NCBI GenBank assembly: GCA_040765295.1
Contig: JAXGSB010000001.1
Location: 124,001-188,000, forward strand
Reading direction: 5' to 3'
DNA: 64,000 nucleotides
DNA from: Scatomorpha sp040765295
Lineage (GTDB): Bacteria; Bacillota; Clostridia; Oscillospirales; Oscillospiraceae
Part shown: positions 9,215 to 18,381 of the stretch, in pieces
Numbering within the stretch: the stretch's first letter is position 1
Layout: each line of letters starts with the position of its first letter
Made by a program: the position numbers and the translations under genes
The notes under the pieces: generated by a model
The model's database searches: none
What the model saw: only the letters and a program-made list of their open reading frames with translations
Told to the model about the DNA's origin: nothing

Positions 9215-10894
9215 ATGACTGAAGCTCTGGAAATTTTAGAAGTAAATAACATCGATTTAATAGGACAAAGGTTCAACGGATATGATATCAAGAACTATAT
9301 AAACAACAACACCGAGCATTCTGCAAAGCAAATTGTTGTTGATAAATTATCAAAAGATAAAGACGTTTTTTGGTTTTTTAAAGGCGATAAAAACTTAAAG
9401 TTATTTAAAAGATTGGCTTTATTGGAACAAGAGATTCTATCTGCTCATTCGCAGATATCTATTACAACACCTGCTTTAATGGCAAACAAAAATTATAAAC
9501 AAGCGGATTTAGTTCATTATCATTTAATCCACAACACAAAATTGTCGCTACAGTCTCTAGAACACCTGCTCAACGAAAAGCCCTCCGTAGTTTCTTTTCA
9601 CGATTCATGGGTTTTCACGGGAAGATGTGTGCAGCCTCAAGAATGTGAAAAGTGGAAAACGGGATGTAAAAACTGTAAGTATTTGTATACTGAATTTTCT
9701 CTTCCAAAAGATAATTGCAAATATTTATGGGAGCTTAAATCGAAAGTATACAGCTCTATAGATCCTGATATTGTAGTATCTTCAAAATATATGTATGATA
9801 TGTTAAAAGAAAGTCCACTAACAAGACATTTTAAAAATGTTCATATCATACCATTTGGAATAGACTTGGAAAATTTTTCAAATAGATTTGACAAAAAAAT
9901 TGCTAGAGATTATTTTTCCATACCCCAAGACCATATTGTTTTATTTTTAAGGGCGCAGAAAGAGTTTAAGGGTGTGGAATATATTGAAGAGGCTCTTGAA
10001 AAAGCGAGTTTTAATAAGAAAATTACCGTTTTGACCTGTGGCGGCGAAGGGTTTTTTGAAAAGCTGAAAGACAGGTATAACGTTATTGAATTTGGTCATA
10101 TGGATACAGAAACCATAGTTAAAGCATTTAATGCATGCGATATTTTTTTAATGCCTTCGATTGGTGAAGGTTTTGGGATGATGGCAATCGAAGCTATGGC
10201 ATGTGAAAAGCCGGTTATAATATTTGATAATACAGCCCTTCCGGTAACCACTTTTGCTCCCGAGTGCGGGGTGTTAGTAGAAAATAAAAACGCAGATAAA
10301 CTGGCAGAAGCAGTAAAGTGGATGGTTGAGGACGAGGAGGAAAGAATAAGAAGAGGAAAGCTTGGCAGAGAGCTGGCAGAAAAACACTATGATGTAAATG
10401 TTTATAATAAAAAAATAGCCGAAGTGTATGAGAAGGCCTACAAAAGGCAATCAGGGAGAAAAAAGGTAATTTCGTTGCCCGATATTAATTATGAAAACGA
10501 AAATGTAAGAAAACTTATACCCAAATTACGAGAAATAATAGGCCTAGCATCTCCGTATCATAAAAATAAAATAAAAATTTTAGATAAAGAAGTCTTAAGC
10601 AGCGAACAAAACAGCGGAGAAATAGATTATTCGGATAAAGATGTCCAAAACTTATTAATGCATTTTAATAATGAGCTATACAGAATAGTGAGAAGAAGAG
10701 AAAAATTATTTGGCAATTTTTATATAATACAAATGAGGGTAAATAAATTAATATGGCTTTATAACAATGACAGAAAGCAATTTTTTAGAAAAATAGGAAA
10801 AAATTTTGATAAAAATCCGACTTTATATCATTTTGCAAGATCTGTTTATAGAACATTAAGAAAAATAAAGCATATTTTGAGGTTAAAATTTTAA
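9215..10894 (+). CDS. GT4-family glycosyltransferase with C-terminal extension
   Basis: A 559-residue GT-B enzyme. The N-terminal acceptor domain has SFHDSWVFTG followed by C..W..GC..C, a cysteine-containing motif of one GT4 subgroup. The donor domain (about 215-400) has LRAQKEFKGVEYIEEAL and then PSIGEGFGMMAIEAMACEKP, the E-x7-E nucleotide-sugar signature. It should transfer one sugar from a nucleotide donor in the cytoplasm. The last ~130 residues are basic and helical and are not part of the GT4 fold. AGGAAAAG lies just before the ATG. It sits in a one-direction run with the tandem GT2 and capF. Substrate cannot be read from sequence. Confidence 0.85.
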   Translation: MTEALEILEVNNIDLIGQRFNGYDIKNYINNNTEHSAKQIVVDKLSKDKDVFWFFKGDKNLKLFKRLALLEQEILSAHSQISITTPALMANKNYKQADLVHYHLIHNTKLSLQSLEHLLNEKPSVVSFHDSWVFTGRCVQPQECEKWKTGCKNCKYLYTEFSLPKDNCKYLWELKSKVYSSIDPDIVVSSKYMYDMLKESPLTRHFKNVHIIPFGIDLENFSNRFDKKIARDYFSIPQDHIVLFLRAQKEFKGVEYIEEALEKASFNKKITVLTCGGEGFFEKLKDRYNVIEFGHMDTETIVKAFNACDIFLMPSIGEGFGMMAIEAMACEKPVIIFDNTALPVTTFAPECGVLVENKNADKLAEAVKWMVEDEEERIRRGKLGRELAEKHYDVNVYNKKIAEVYEKAYKRQSGRKKVISLPDINYENENVRKLIPKLREIIGLASPYHKNKIKILDKEVLSSEQNSGEIDYSDKDVQNLLMHFNNELYRIVRRREKLFGNFYIIQMRVNKLIWLYNNDRKQFFRKIGKNFDKNPTLYHFARSVYRTLRKIKHILRLKF

Positions 10895-10934
10895 ATTACA
10901 TACGACAAATTGGTATAAAAAAGAAAGGGCAATA

Positions 10935-12134
10935 ATGAAAATTTTAGTTACAGGTTCAAAAGGCTTTGTTGGACAAAACCTGGTTGAGTCGTTAAAAAAT
11001 ATTAGAGGCAATAAAGATAGGACAAGGCCATATTTAAAAATCGAAGAGATTTATGAGTATGGCAGAGCTTCCACAGAAGAAGAATTGGAGAGATATTGCT
11101 CGGACTGCAATTTTGTATTCAACTTAGCGGGAGTCAACAGGCCAAAAGATAAGAAAGAATTTATGGAAGAGAATTTCGGCTTTGCTTCTAAATTGCTGGA
11201 TGCTTTAAAAAAGAAGAATAATAACTGTCCTGTAATGCTTTCTTCTTCAATTCAAGCAACATTAATAGGAAAATACAAAAACAGCGATTACGGAGTAAGC
11301 AAGCTCGAAGGCGAAAAATTATTTTTTAACTATGCAAAAGAACAAAGTACAGAAGTTCTGGTTTATAGATTTCCCAACTTATTTGGCAAATGGTGTAAGC
11401 CCAACTACAACAGTGTTGTAGCTACCTGGTGCTATAACTATGCGAACGATTTAGAAATACAGGTAAATAATCCGGATGCTGAGTTGGAACTGGTATATAT
11501 TGATGATCTGGTAAAAGAACTGTTAGACGCCCTAGAAGGAAAAGAGCACAGGTGCAGATACGAGGGCTTGGAGGCTATCGAAGATAAAAACGGAGAATAT
11601 TGCTTCGTTCCCACATCGCATAAAGTGACACTTGGAGAAATAGTAAACTTGTTGGACACATTTAAAAGTCAGCCTGAAAATTTAATAATACCTGATATTC
11701 CCAACAATTCATTCAGCAAAAAACTGTATTCTACATATCTATCGTATTTGCCAAAAGAAAAAGTTAAATTTGAAGTAAAAATGAACAAAGACCACAGGGG
11801 CAGTTTTACGGAGCTTTTTAAAACAAACAGCAACGGACAGGTTTCTGTAAATATAAGTAAGCCGGGAATAACAAAAGGTCAGCATTGGCATCATTCAAAA
11901 TGGGAATTTTTTGTAGTCGTATCGGGAAAAGCTTTAGTACAGACAAGAAAAATTAATACCGAAGAGATAATTGAGTTTGAAGCAAGTGGTGATAAAATTG
12001 AAGTAATACATATGATTCCGGGCTACACACACAATATTATCAACACTTCAGAAACAGAAGATTTGGTTACGATTGTTTGGGCAAATGAGCAATTCGATCC
12101 GAACTATCCGGACACATATTATGAGGAGATATAA
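10935..12134 (+). CDS. capF: UDP-2-acetamido-2,6-dideoxy-hexulose reductase, SDR-cupin (CapF)
   Basis: A 399-residue bifunctional enzyme of the CapF/WbjC family. The N-terminal SDR reductase (about 1-270) begins MKILVTGSKGFVGQNL and has the YGVSKLEGEK active-site segment (YxxxK). The C-terminal cupin (about 285-399) has GQHWHHSKWEF, whose H317, H319 and E324 are the likely metal ligands for the 3-epimerase step. In relatives the cupin epimerises and the SDR domain reduces to give UDP-N-acetyl-L-talosamine, the CapG substrate. Length and domain order match the family. The stop at 12134 nearly touches the capG start and its last codons carry capG's ribosome site, so translation is probably coupled. 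Confidence 0.92.
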   Translation: MKILVTGSKGFVGQNLVESLKNIRGNKDRTRPYLKIEEIYEYGRASTEEELERYCSDCNFVFNLAGVNRPKDKKEFMEENFGFASKLLDALKKKNNNCPVMLSSSIQATLIGKYKNSDYGVSKLEGEKLFFNYAKEQSTEVLVYRFPNLFGKWCKPNYNSVVATWCYNYANDLEIQVNNPDAELELVYIDDLVKELLDALEGKEHRCRYEGLEAIEDKNGEYCFVPTSHKVTLGEIVNLLDTFKSQPENLIIPDIPNNSFSKKLYSTYLSYLPKEKVKFEVKMNKDHRGSFTELFKTNSNGQVSVNISKPGITKGQHWHHSKWEFFVVVSGKALVQTRKINTEEIIEFEASGDKIEVIHMIPGYTHNIINTSETEDLVTIVWANEQFDPNYPDTYYEEI

Positions 12135-12135
12135 A

Positions 12136-13320
12136 GTGGGATTAAAAAAAGATCATAGCGATATAAAGTGGAAAGAAAACAACAAGTTAAAGTTGTTAAT
12201 TATTGTTGGGACCAGACCGGAGATAATCAGATTAAGCGCAACTATAGAAAAATGCAGAAAGTATTTTGACTGCATTCTTGCGCACACGGGACAAAATTAT
12301 GACTATAGTTTAAACGGTGTTTTCTTTAAGGATTTAAAAATAGCCGATCCGGAAGTTTATATGGATGCTGTGGGAGATGACTTAGGAGAAACTATAGGCA
12401 ATATCATAGATGCATCGTATAAGTTGATGGCGGAGATAAAGCCGGAAGCGCTTCTGATTTTAGGCGATACAAACAGCTGTTTAAGCGCTATAGCGGCAAA
12501 AAGGCTCCATATTCCTATTTTTCATATGGAAGCCGGAAACAGATGTAAAGACGAAAAATTGCCCGAAGAAACAAACAGAAGAATAGTAGACATCATATCG
12601 GATGTCAATTTGGCGTATTCCGAGCATGCAAGAAGATATTTGCATGAATGTGGGCTTCCTAAAGAGCGCACTTATGTAACGGGCTCGCCTATGGCCGAAG
12701 TTCTGGACAACAATTTCGAGGAAATAATAAGTTCGGATATTTTAAATCGATTAAGTTTAGAGCCCAAAAAATATATATTGTTATCTGCTCATAGAGAAGA
12801 AAACATCGATGATGAAAAAGCCTTTATCTCTTTATTTACAGCCGTCAATAAGATGGCGGAAAAATATGATATGCCCATACTGTATTCATGTCACCCAAGA
12901 AGCAGGAACAGGCTTGAAAAAAGCGGTTTTAAATTGGATGAAAGAGTTTTGCAGCACGAACCGCTGGGGTTCCACGATTATAATAAGCTGCAAATGAATG
13001 CATATGCTGTGGTGAGTGATTCGGGAACTCTGCCCGAAGAAAGCGCGTACTTTATAAATAAGGGTCTGGAATTTCCGGCAGTGTGTATAAGAACAAGCAC
13101 AGAAAGACCGGAGGCTTTAGATAAAGGTGCTTTTGTATTGGCAGGAATAGACGAAAAAAACTTGCTTCAAGCTGTGGATATAGCTGTAGAAATGGTCAAT
13201 AATAAAGATAGCGGAGCGCCGGTCCCCGACTATCTTGACACAAATGTTTCGACAAAGGTTGTAAAGATTATTCAAAGCTATACAGGTATAGTGGATCGCA
13301 TGGTGTGGAGAAAATATTAA
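12136..13320 (+). CDS. capG: UDP-N-acetylglucosamine 2-epimerase family (CapG, UDP-L-FucNAc forming)
   Basis: A 394-residue non-hydrolysing 2-epimerase. Signatures are VGTRPEIIRL near the N-terminus, LGDTNSCLSA, FHMEAGNRC with PEETNRR, LSAHREEN and SDSGTLPEES. Next to capF this points to CapG, which makes UDP-N-acetyl-L-fucosamine, rather than to WecB. The GTG at 12136 was chosen because GAGGAG (12123-12128) precedes it by 7 bases and lies inside the end of capF. A longer frame from TTG at 12073 would overlap capF by 62 bases without a ribosome site. It is the last plus-strand gene of the AT-rich cassette. Confidence 0.9.
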   Translation: MGLKKDHSDIKWKENNKLKLLIIVGTRPEIIRLSATIEKCRKYFDCILAHTGQNYDYSLNGVFFKDLKIADPEVYMDAVGDDLGETIGNIIDASYKLMAEIKPEALLILGDTNSCLSAIAAKRLHIPIFHMEAGNRCKDEKLPEETNRRIVDIISDVNLAYSEHARRYLHECGLPKERTYVTGSPMAEVLDNNFEEIISSDILNRLSLEPKKYILLSAHREENIDDEKAFISLFTAVNKMAEKYDMPILYSCHPRSRNRLEKSGFKLDERVLQHEPLGFHDYNKLQMNAYAVVSDSGTLPEESAYFINKGLEFPAVCIRTSTERPEALDKGAFVLAGIDEKNLLQAVDIAVEMVNNKDSGAPVPDYLDTNVSTKVVKIIQSYTGIVDRMVWRKY

Positions 13321-13341
13321 TTAGAGAAATATATTAAAGAA

Positions 13342-13376
13342 AAGGGCCGTTGTGCTACAGCCCCTTGATTTTATAC
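13342..13376. terminator. Weak bidirectional hairpin between capG and rfbD
   Basis: AAGGGC (13342-13347) and GCCCCTT (13360-13366) can pair with one bulge. A TGATTTTAT tract follows on plus and a TTTTCTTT tract on minus. It lies between convergent genes, where a terminator is expected. Confidence 0.45.
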
Positions 13377-13423
13377 AGCAAATCTGAAAACTCGAAGTAA
13401 TGCAAAAGTCTGTGACAGGATTT

Positions 13424-14275
13424 CTAGGCTGTTTTGCTCAGCTCTTTCAAGTAGCGCCCCAGCGCGTCTTTCCAATGAGGCAGACGGGGAATGCCGGCCT
13501 TGTCCAGTGAGCTCTTTGAAAGTCTGGAATTTAAAGGCCTTTTGGCCGCTGTTTTATATTCCGAGGTGGAAATTTCTTTTATTCGGGTGCTTTTTCCCGC
13601 AAGACACATTATCTCAGCGGCAAACTCCGCCCAAGAGCAGATGCCCTCATTGGTGGCGTGATAGATGCCGAAGCGTCCGCTCTCCATTAGGGCAACGAGT
13701 GTTTCAGAGAGGTCTTTCGTGTATGTGGGAGAACCAATCTGATCCGAGACAACGCTTATCTCTTCCCTCTCCTCCGAGAGCCTGAGCATGGTTTTTATAA
13801 AGTTTTTGCCGTTCACACCGAAGGCCCAAGAGATTCTGACTATGTAATAGTTTTCAAGAAGCCTCTGCACGGCCTCTTCGCCTTTGAGCTTCGAGAGTCC
13901 ATATACGCCCAAAGGGTGCTTTTCGTCGCTAATCTCGTAAAAATCCTCTCCGTCTCCGGAAAAGACATAGTCTGTGGAAATATAGAGAAGGGGAACGCCG
14001 TTTTCTTTTGCCCAAAGGCAGAGATTTTCGCTTCCGCCCTCGTTTATGGAAAAGCAGAGCTCAGCCTCTTCCTCGGCCTTGTCGACCGCGGTGTAGGCGG
14101 CGCAGTGCATTATAAAGTCGGGCTTAAAGCTGTTTAATAATTTAAAAACAGCCTCTCGATCTCTAATGTCAAGTTCCTTAGATGAAGTTCCGAGATTCTC
14201 GTAACCTCGGGCTGAGAGCAGAGCGCAGAGGTCGTGTCCGAGCTGGCCGCTTTTGCCGCTTACAAAAACTCTCAT
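13424..14275 (-). CDS. rfbD: dTDP-4-dehydrorhamnose reductase
   Basis: A 283-residue RmlD-type SDR that makes dTDP-L-rhamnose with NAD(P)H. It begins MRVFVSGKSGQLGHDL (nucleotide binding). It then shows DFIMHCAAYTAVDKAE, ISTDYVFSG and the active-site YGLSKLKGE (YxxxK), and later SWAFG and QIGSPTYT. Length is normal for the family. It is the last gene of the rfbA-C-B-D operon and its ATG directly abuts the rfbB stop codon. The codon use is much more GC-rich than in the facing capG, marking the cassette boundary. Confidence 0.95.
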   Translation of the reverse strand: MRVFVSGKSGQLGHDLCALLSARGYENLGTSSKELDIRDREAVFKLLNSFKPDFIMHCAAYTAVDKAEEEAELCFSINEGGSENLCLWAKENGVPLLYISTDYVFSGDGEDFYEISDEKHPLGVYGLSKLKGEEAVQRLLENYYIVRISWAFGVNGKNFIKTMLRLSEEREEISVVSDQIGSPTYTKDLSETLVALMESGRFGIYHATNEGICSWAEFAAEIMCLAGKSTRIKEISTSEYKTAAKRPLNSRLSKSSLDKAGIPRLPHWKDALGRYLKELSKTA

Positions 14276-15316
14276 CTACTTCTCCGTGCCCAAAACTTCT
14301 CTGTTGGAATACATTCTGTCATAGTAGTTTTGGTACTCGCCGCTGATGATGTTTTCCCACCAGGCTTTGTTTTCCAAATACCAGCTTATGGTGGACTTGA
14401 TGCCCTCCTTAAAGCGGGTGTCGGGGAGCCAGCCGAGCTCGGAATGGATGAAAGAGGGGTCTATGGCATAGCGCAGATCGTGCCCCTTGCGGTCGGTCAC
14501 GTATTGGATTAGACCCTCGTCGGCAGCGAGCTCTCTGACTATGAGCTTCACGATGTCGATATTTCTCATTTCATTGTGGCCGCCTATGTTGTAGGTAAGA
14601 CCCTCTTTGCCGTGCTCCAAAATCAGATCGATGGCCTTGCAATGGTCTTCAACATAGAGCCAGTCACGGACATTTTCTCCCGTGCCGTAAACTGGCAGGG
14701 GCTTGCCGTTTAAACAGTTGGCTATCATGAGCGGGATGAGCTTTTCGGGGAACTGATAGGGGCCATAGTTGTTGGAGCAGCGGCTTATCGTTATCGGCAT
14801 GTCATAGGTTCTCGTATAGGCGTTGCAGATAAGGTCTGCCGAGGCCTTTGAAGCGCTGTAGGGGCTGGAGGTGCGGATGGGTGTCTCCTCTGTGAATAAG
14901 AGGTCGGGCCTGTCGAGCGGGAGATCTCCGTAGACCTCGTCTGTCGAAACCTGGTGAAAGCGCGAAACCTTGAAATCCTTCGAGGCGTCGAGCAGCACCT
15001 GTGTGCCGAGTATGTTGGTTTCCAAAAACACGGCGGGATTTTCTATCGACCTGTCCACATGGCTCTCGGCGGCAAAGTTAATAACAACATCGGGCCTCTC
15101 CTCTTCAAAAAGCTCGTAAATGGCCTTTCTGTCGGCTATGTCAATTTTATGGAAGCTGAAGTTTTTATCGTCCATTATAGGGGCTAGGGTTTCCAAGTTT
15201 CCGGCATAGGTGAGTTTGTCCACACAGAGAAGCTCATAGTCCGGGTGAGCTTTTCGCATATAGAAAATGAAGTTCGAACCGATAAAGCCGGCGCCGCCGG
15301 TAATAAGCATTTTCAT
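14276..15316 (-). CDS. rfbB: dTDP-glucose 4,6-dehydratase
   Basis: A 346-residue RmlB enzyme that makes dTDP-4-dehydro-6-deoxyglucose. Signatures are TGGAGFIGSNF at the N-terminus, INFAAESHVDRSIE, STDEVYGDL with catalytic Asp/Glu, YSASKAS (YxxxK), CSNNYGPYQFPEKLIP and GTGENVRDWLYVEDH. All expected residues are visible. It lies between rfbC and rfbD. A TCTCCTT complement gives an AAGGAGA site before the ATG. Confidence 0.96.
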   Translation of the reverse strand: MKMLITGGAGFIGSNFIFYMRKAHPDYELLCVDKLTYAGNLETLAPIMDDKNFSFHKIDIADRKAIYELFEEERPDVVINFAAESHVDRSIENPAVFLETNILGTQVLLDASKDFKVSRFHQVSTDEVYGDLPLDRPDLLFTEETPIRTSSPYSASKASADLICNAYTRTYDMPITISRCSNNYGPYQFPEKLIPLMIANCLNGKPLPVYGTGENVRDWLYVEDHCKAIDLILEHGKEGLTYNIGGHNEMRNIDIVKLIVRELAADEGLIQYVTDRKGHDLRYAIDPSFIHSELGWLPDTRFKEGIKSTISWYLENKAWWENIISGEYQNYYDRMYSNREVLGTEK

Positions 15317-15328
15317 TATATCTTCTCC

Positions 15329-15874
15329 TTAAAAATAGATGTCGGCATCCGCAAGCAGCGGTGCATTTTTGTCTTTTTCAGAAAGTATCGGAAGAACATC
15401 TCCCCAGTCAATATTTATTTCGGAGTCGGACCAGAGCACGCTTCCGTCGGCCTCGGGTGAATAGAAATTGTCGGCCTTGTATTGAACTTCTGCATTGTCA
15501 GTGAGGGTTAAAAAAGCGTGGCCGTAGCCGCGCGGAATCAGAAGTTGCCGCTTGTTATCGGCCGAGAGCTCGACCGCTATATATTTTTTATAGTTGAGAC
15601 TTTCCTTTTTGAGATCCACCGCAATGTCAAGTATGGCGCCGCGGGTGCATCTCACTAGCTTGGCCTGAGCCATCTCCCCCCTTTGAAAGTGTATGCCGCG
15701 CAGGGTGCCCTTCTTTTCCGAAAGGGAGTGGTTATCCTGAACGAAGTTGTAATTGAATCCGGCCTTTTTAAATTCGCGCTCGGAATACGACTCCATAAAA
15801 AAGCCTCTGGAGTCGCCAAATACCTTTGGTTCGACTATATATACGTCCTCAAGCTCGGTTTTAATAAACTTCAT
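15329..15874 (-). CDS. rfbC: dTDP-4-dehydrorhamnose 3,5-epimerase
   Basis: A 181-residue RmlC cupin. It begins MKFIKTELEDVYIVEP and carries DSRGFFMESYS, FVQDNHSLS and GTLRGIHFQ, the last with the catalytic-region histidine. These are followed by IPRGYGHAFLTL and YKADNFYSPEADG. The ATG at 15874 was chosen because GAGG lies about 7 bases upstream; a longer frame from TTG at 15886 would overlap the rfbA stop. It acts between RfbB and RfbD in dTDP-L-rhamnose synthesis. Confidence 0.95.
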   Translation of the reverse strand: MKFIKTELEDVYIVEPKVFGDSRGFFMESYSEREFKKAGFNYNFVQDNHSLSEKKGTLRGIHFQRGEMAQAKLVRCTRGAILDIAVDLKKESLNYKKYIAVELSADNKRQLLIPRGYGHAFLTLTDNAEVQYKADNFYSPEADGSVLWSDSEINIDWGDVLPILSEKDKNAPLLADADIYF

Positions 15875-15882
15875 ATGCCGCC

Positions 15883-16761
15883 TCAATATCTGTACTTGCC
15901 CTCGGCAATATTTCTGAGATGTGTGCCGTAGGGGGATTTGCCATAGGCTTTAGCCGACTCTAAAAGAGACTCCTTATCTATCCATTTGTTCAGGTATGCA
16001 ATCTCCTCGGGCACCGAGATATGTATGCCTTGGTGCTCCTGTATTATTCGGACAAAGTTTGCCGCTTCAATGAGAGCATGCGGGGTGCCCGTGTCGAACC
16101 AACCGAAGCCGCGGCCGAGAGTTTCGATGTTTAAAGAGCCCTCCTCCAGGTAAATGCGGTTTAAGTCTGTTATCTCGAGCTCTCCGCGCTTCGAGGGCTT
16201 AAGGCTCTTTGCGCGCCCGACGACCTTCTTGTCGTAGAAGTATAGGCCCGTGACTGCATAGTTGGATTTCGGATTTTGCGGTTTTTCCTCTATCGATATA
16301 GCTTTGCCATCGGAATCGAATTCCACGACTCCAAAGCGCTCGGGGTCTTTCACAAAGTAACCGAAGACTGTTGCGCCCTCTTTCCGTTCAGCTGCGCGCC
16401 TGAGAATTTTGCCGAAACCGGCGCCATAGAAGACATTGTCGCCGAGTATCATAGCGCATTTTTCTCCGGCTATAAACTCTTCGCCCAGAATAAAGGCCTG
16501 AGCCAGCCCGTCGGGACTGGGTTGGATTTTATAACTGAGCTTTAGTCCCAAGGATGAGCCGTCGCCGAGCAGTTTCTCGTAACTTCCGATATCTTCAGGT
16601 GTGGATATTATGAGAATCTCTCGTATGCCCGCCAACATGAGGGTGCTGAGCGGATAGAAAATCATAGGCTTATCAAAGATAGGGAGAAGCTGCTTGGAAG
16701 AAACCTTGGTTAGAGGATAAAGTCTTGTTCCGCTGCCGCCGGCAAGGATAATGCCTTTCAT
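15883..16761 (-). CDS. rfbA: Glucose-1-phosphate thymidylyltransferase
   Basis: A 292-residue RmlA enzyme, the first step to dTDP-L-rhamnose. It begins MKGIILAGGSGTRLYP, then TKVSSKQLLPIFDKPMI, both nucleotide-binding signatures. ILGDNVFYG, VEFDSDGKAISIEEKP and GFGWFDTGT complete the family pattern. It is the first gene of the rfbACBD operon. AGGAGAG lies before the ATG and an extended -10 promoter lies about 55 bp upstream. Confidence 0.96.
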   Translation of the reverse strand: MKGIILAGGSGTRLYPLTKVSSKQLLPIFDKPMIFYPLSTLMLAGIREILIISTPEDIGSYEKLLGDGSSLGLKLSYKIQPSPDGLAQAFILGEEFIAGEKCAMILGDNVFYGAGFGKILRRAAERKEGATVFGYFVKDPERFGVVEFDSDGKAISIEEKPQNPKSNYAVTGLYFYDKKVVGRAKSLKPSKRGELEITDLNRIYLEEGSLNIETLGRGFGWFDTGTPHALIEAANFVRIIQEHQGIHISVPEEIAYLNKWIDKESLLESAKAYGKSPYGTHLRNIAEGKYRY

Positions 16762-16814
16762 TTAAAACTCTCCTTTTGTCTTATTATTTTATTTTGTCAA
16801 AACATCCAATCATT

Positions 16815-16842
16815 ATTATACCATATCAGCTTGCTTTCTAAA
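16815..16842 (-). promoter_or_regulatory. Predicted extended -10 promoter of rfbACBD
   Basis: On the minus strand TGGTATAAT gives a perfect -10 at 16820-16815 with the extended TGn. A weak TTTAGA -35 lies 16 bp upstream (16842-16837). The leader to the rfbA ATG would be about 50 bases. Confidence 0.5.
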
Positions 16843-16945
16843 AGACCAAAAAAAGAGGTCAAGGCCCAGATGTAGGAGCTTTGCTCTGTGTGTTTTATGC
16901 AGTTGAGCCCGGCGAGAAAGTCAAAACGTTGTCCGCTCATTTGTT

Positions 16946-18190
16946 TCATATCTTTTCCGAACTTAAAAACTCTTCAAGTTTCAGCTCGAGCGCTTTTTCG
17001 CTTTTTGAAATCATGTCCTCATAGTGGGAGCTCTTACCCCAGAGCGTGCTGCCGCCCTCTTCGGAATGCCCAATCAAAAAGGGCAGTGCGCAGAAAACCC
17101 TGAGGGACTTATTATTTAAAAATCTGTCGATGGTGTTTTTAAAGGGGTCCTGACAGCTCTCGTCGTATTCGAGAAATGAGTCGAAGACATTCTCGGAATA
17201 TATGTTTAAAACCATACTCATAAGCCTGTTTGTGAGTACTATCCGCTCACCCTCGTGCAGGAAGAAGCCCAAGATTTCGGCGGTCTTGCTCTCGGCCAGA
17301 AGACCGGAGAAAACATCGAACTCTCTGTCTGCCAAAAAGTCCGAGACTTTTTTGAATCTCTCCTCAAAATCGGGCGGAAAGACGGCGTCATCTTCGATTA
17401 TCAGTATCTGCTTAAATTCGGAATCTTTTGCATATTTAATAAGAAATTTATAAGAGAGCGCGCAACCCAAAAAGCCGAGCCTGTGCCTGAGCCCGGGAAA
17501 GAAAGAAAAGTCCCCGATACCCTGAGCTTTAAAGCTCTCCCGCCTTAAGGGAGTTTCCCGCAAGCTGAGGCAGATATTGTTCCCGAGATAGCTTGGAAAC
17601 TCCCTGTTCTTTTCATATAAGGCGTTAAAGTCTATGAGCTCCTGAGCCAGCAAAAACCTTGATAGGTAAAAATCCCTGTCCTCAGCTTCGGGCAGAAAAT
17701 AGGGCAGGCGGCTTAGATACTCGCGCTTTTCCCAAATCTTAAAGTTCGCACTTTCCGTGTCAATTACCTCATAGGCCGATTTTAAAAGCTCGAAATAGCC
17801 CTCACTCATATCCTCTGCACGCTTTTTGTTTATTACTATATAAATGCCCTCGGGCTTCTCGTCACTTTCGGGAAAAAGAAGAAAGCTGACGCCGTTTTTC
17901 TCTTTTTTATCAAAACTTTTAAATTCTAGGCCCCGGGCTGAAAACTCGGAAACGAGCCCAGCAGCTTCCGCTTCATACTCGGGGCTGCTAGACAGAAAAA
18001 GCCCGAATTCGGCGGCCTTTCTGAAGGCATCAAAGTCCCTGTCTATGTAATTTGCCTCAAGACTTTTTTTTATGAGAGCCCGCGGTCCCTCGGTAAAGAG
18101 GATATAAAAAGCCTTCCCGATGCGTCTGGGCGAAAGCCTGACCAAAATACGGGCGAGAACAGTTGGTTTTGAGTCCTTTTTTGTGAACAT
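16946..18190 (-). CDS. GT25-family glycosyltransferase
   Basis: A 414-residue protein. The C-terminal half (about 200-400) is a GT25 domain: NNICLSLRETPLRRESF, a LGCALSY segment (GC.lSH in many relatives), ILIIEDDAVFPPDF with the metal-binding acidic cluster, and PFLIGHSEEGGSTLWG near the end. GT25 enzymes add galactose or other sugars to surface glycans in the cytoplasm. The first ~190 residues are unlike the catalytic domain and unassigned. It is transcribed away from the GT2/ABC-exporter operon, with a back-to-back promoter pair between them. It ends about 184 bp before the start of rfbA on the same strand; no clear terminator was seen there. Confidence 0.8.
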   Translation of the reverse strand: MFTKKDSKPTVLARILVRLSPRRIGKAFYILFTEGPRALIKKSLEANYIDRDFDAFRKAAEFGLFLSSSPEYEAEAAGLVSEFSARGLEFKSFDKKEKNGVSFLLFPESDEKPEGIYIVINKKRAEDMSEGYFELLKSAYEVIDTESANFKIWEKREYLSRLPYFLPEAEDRDFYLSRFLLAQELIDFNALYEKNREFPSYLGNNICLSLRETPLRRESFKAQGIGDFSFFPGLRHRLGFLGCALSYKFLIKYAKDSEFKQILIIEDDAVFPPDFEERFKKVSDFLADREFDVFSGLLAESKTAEILGFFLHEGERIVLTNRLMSMVLNIYSENVFDSFLEYDESCQDPFKNTIDRFLNNKSLRVFCALPFLIGHSEEGGSTLWGKSSHYEDMISKSEKALELKLEEFLSSEKI

Positions 18191-18236
18191 AAGAATACAA
18201 CCTCTTATGAAGAGAAACTAATACAATGATAAATGT

Positions 18237-18266
18237 ATTATATAGCAAGTAACGAGATATTGGCAA
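18237..18266 (-). promoter_or_regulatory. Predicted sigma-A promoter of the GT25 gene
   Basis: On the minus strand TTGCCA (18266-18261) and a perfect TATAAT (18242-18237) are 18 bp apart. The ATG of the GT25 gene is about 47 bases downstream of the -10. Confidence 0.65.
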
Positions 18267-18301
18267 GCTGAAACGCCGACGGTCGGCTTCACGCTCTTTG
18301 A

Positions 18302-18330
18302 TTGACTAAACACCGAAAAAATGGTAGTAT
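18302..18330 (+). promoter_or_regulatory. Predicted sigma-A promoter of the GT2-exporter operon
   Basis: TTGACT (18302-18307) and TAGTAT (18325-18330) are 17 bp apart, upstream of the ATG at 18382. It is divergent from the GT25 promoter about 60 bp away. Confidence 0.65.
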
Positions 18331-18381
18331 TCTTAACTGCCGGAGAGAACTCAAAACGAGCTTTCGGGAGCCGAAATACAC

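Noticed and set aside
12073..12135. capG starting at TTG 12073
   Set aside because: No ribosome site there and a 62-base overlap with capF; GTG at 12136 has GAGGAG at ideal spacing.
16780..16800. TTGACA-like element just before rfbA as a promoter
   Set aside because: It lies about 30 bases before the ATG with no -10 at proper spacing before the ribosome site; the extended -10 further upstream is better.
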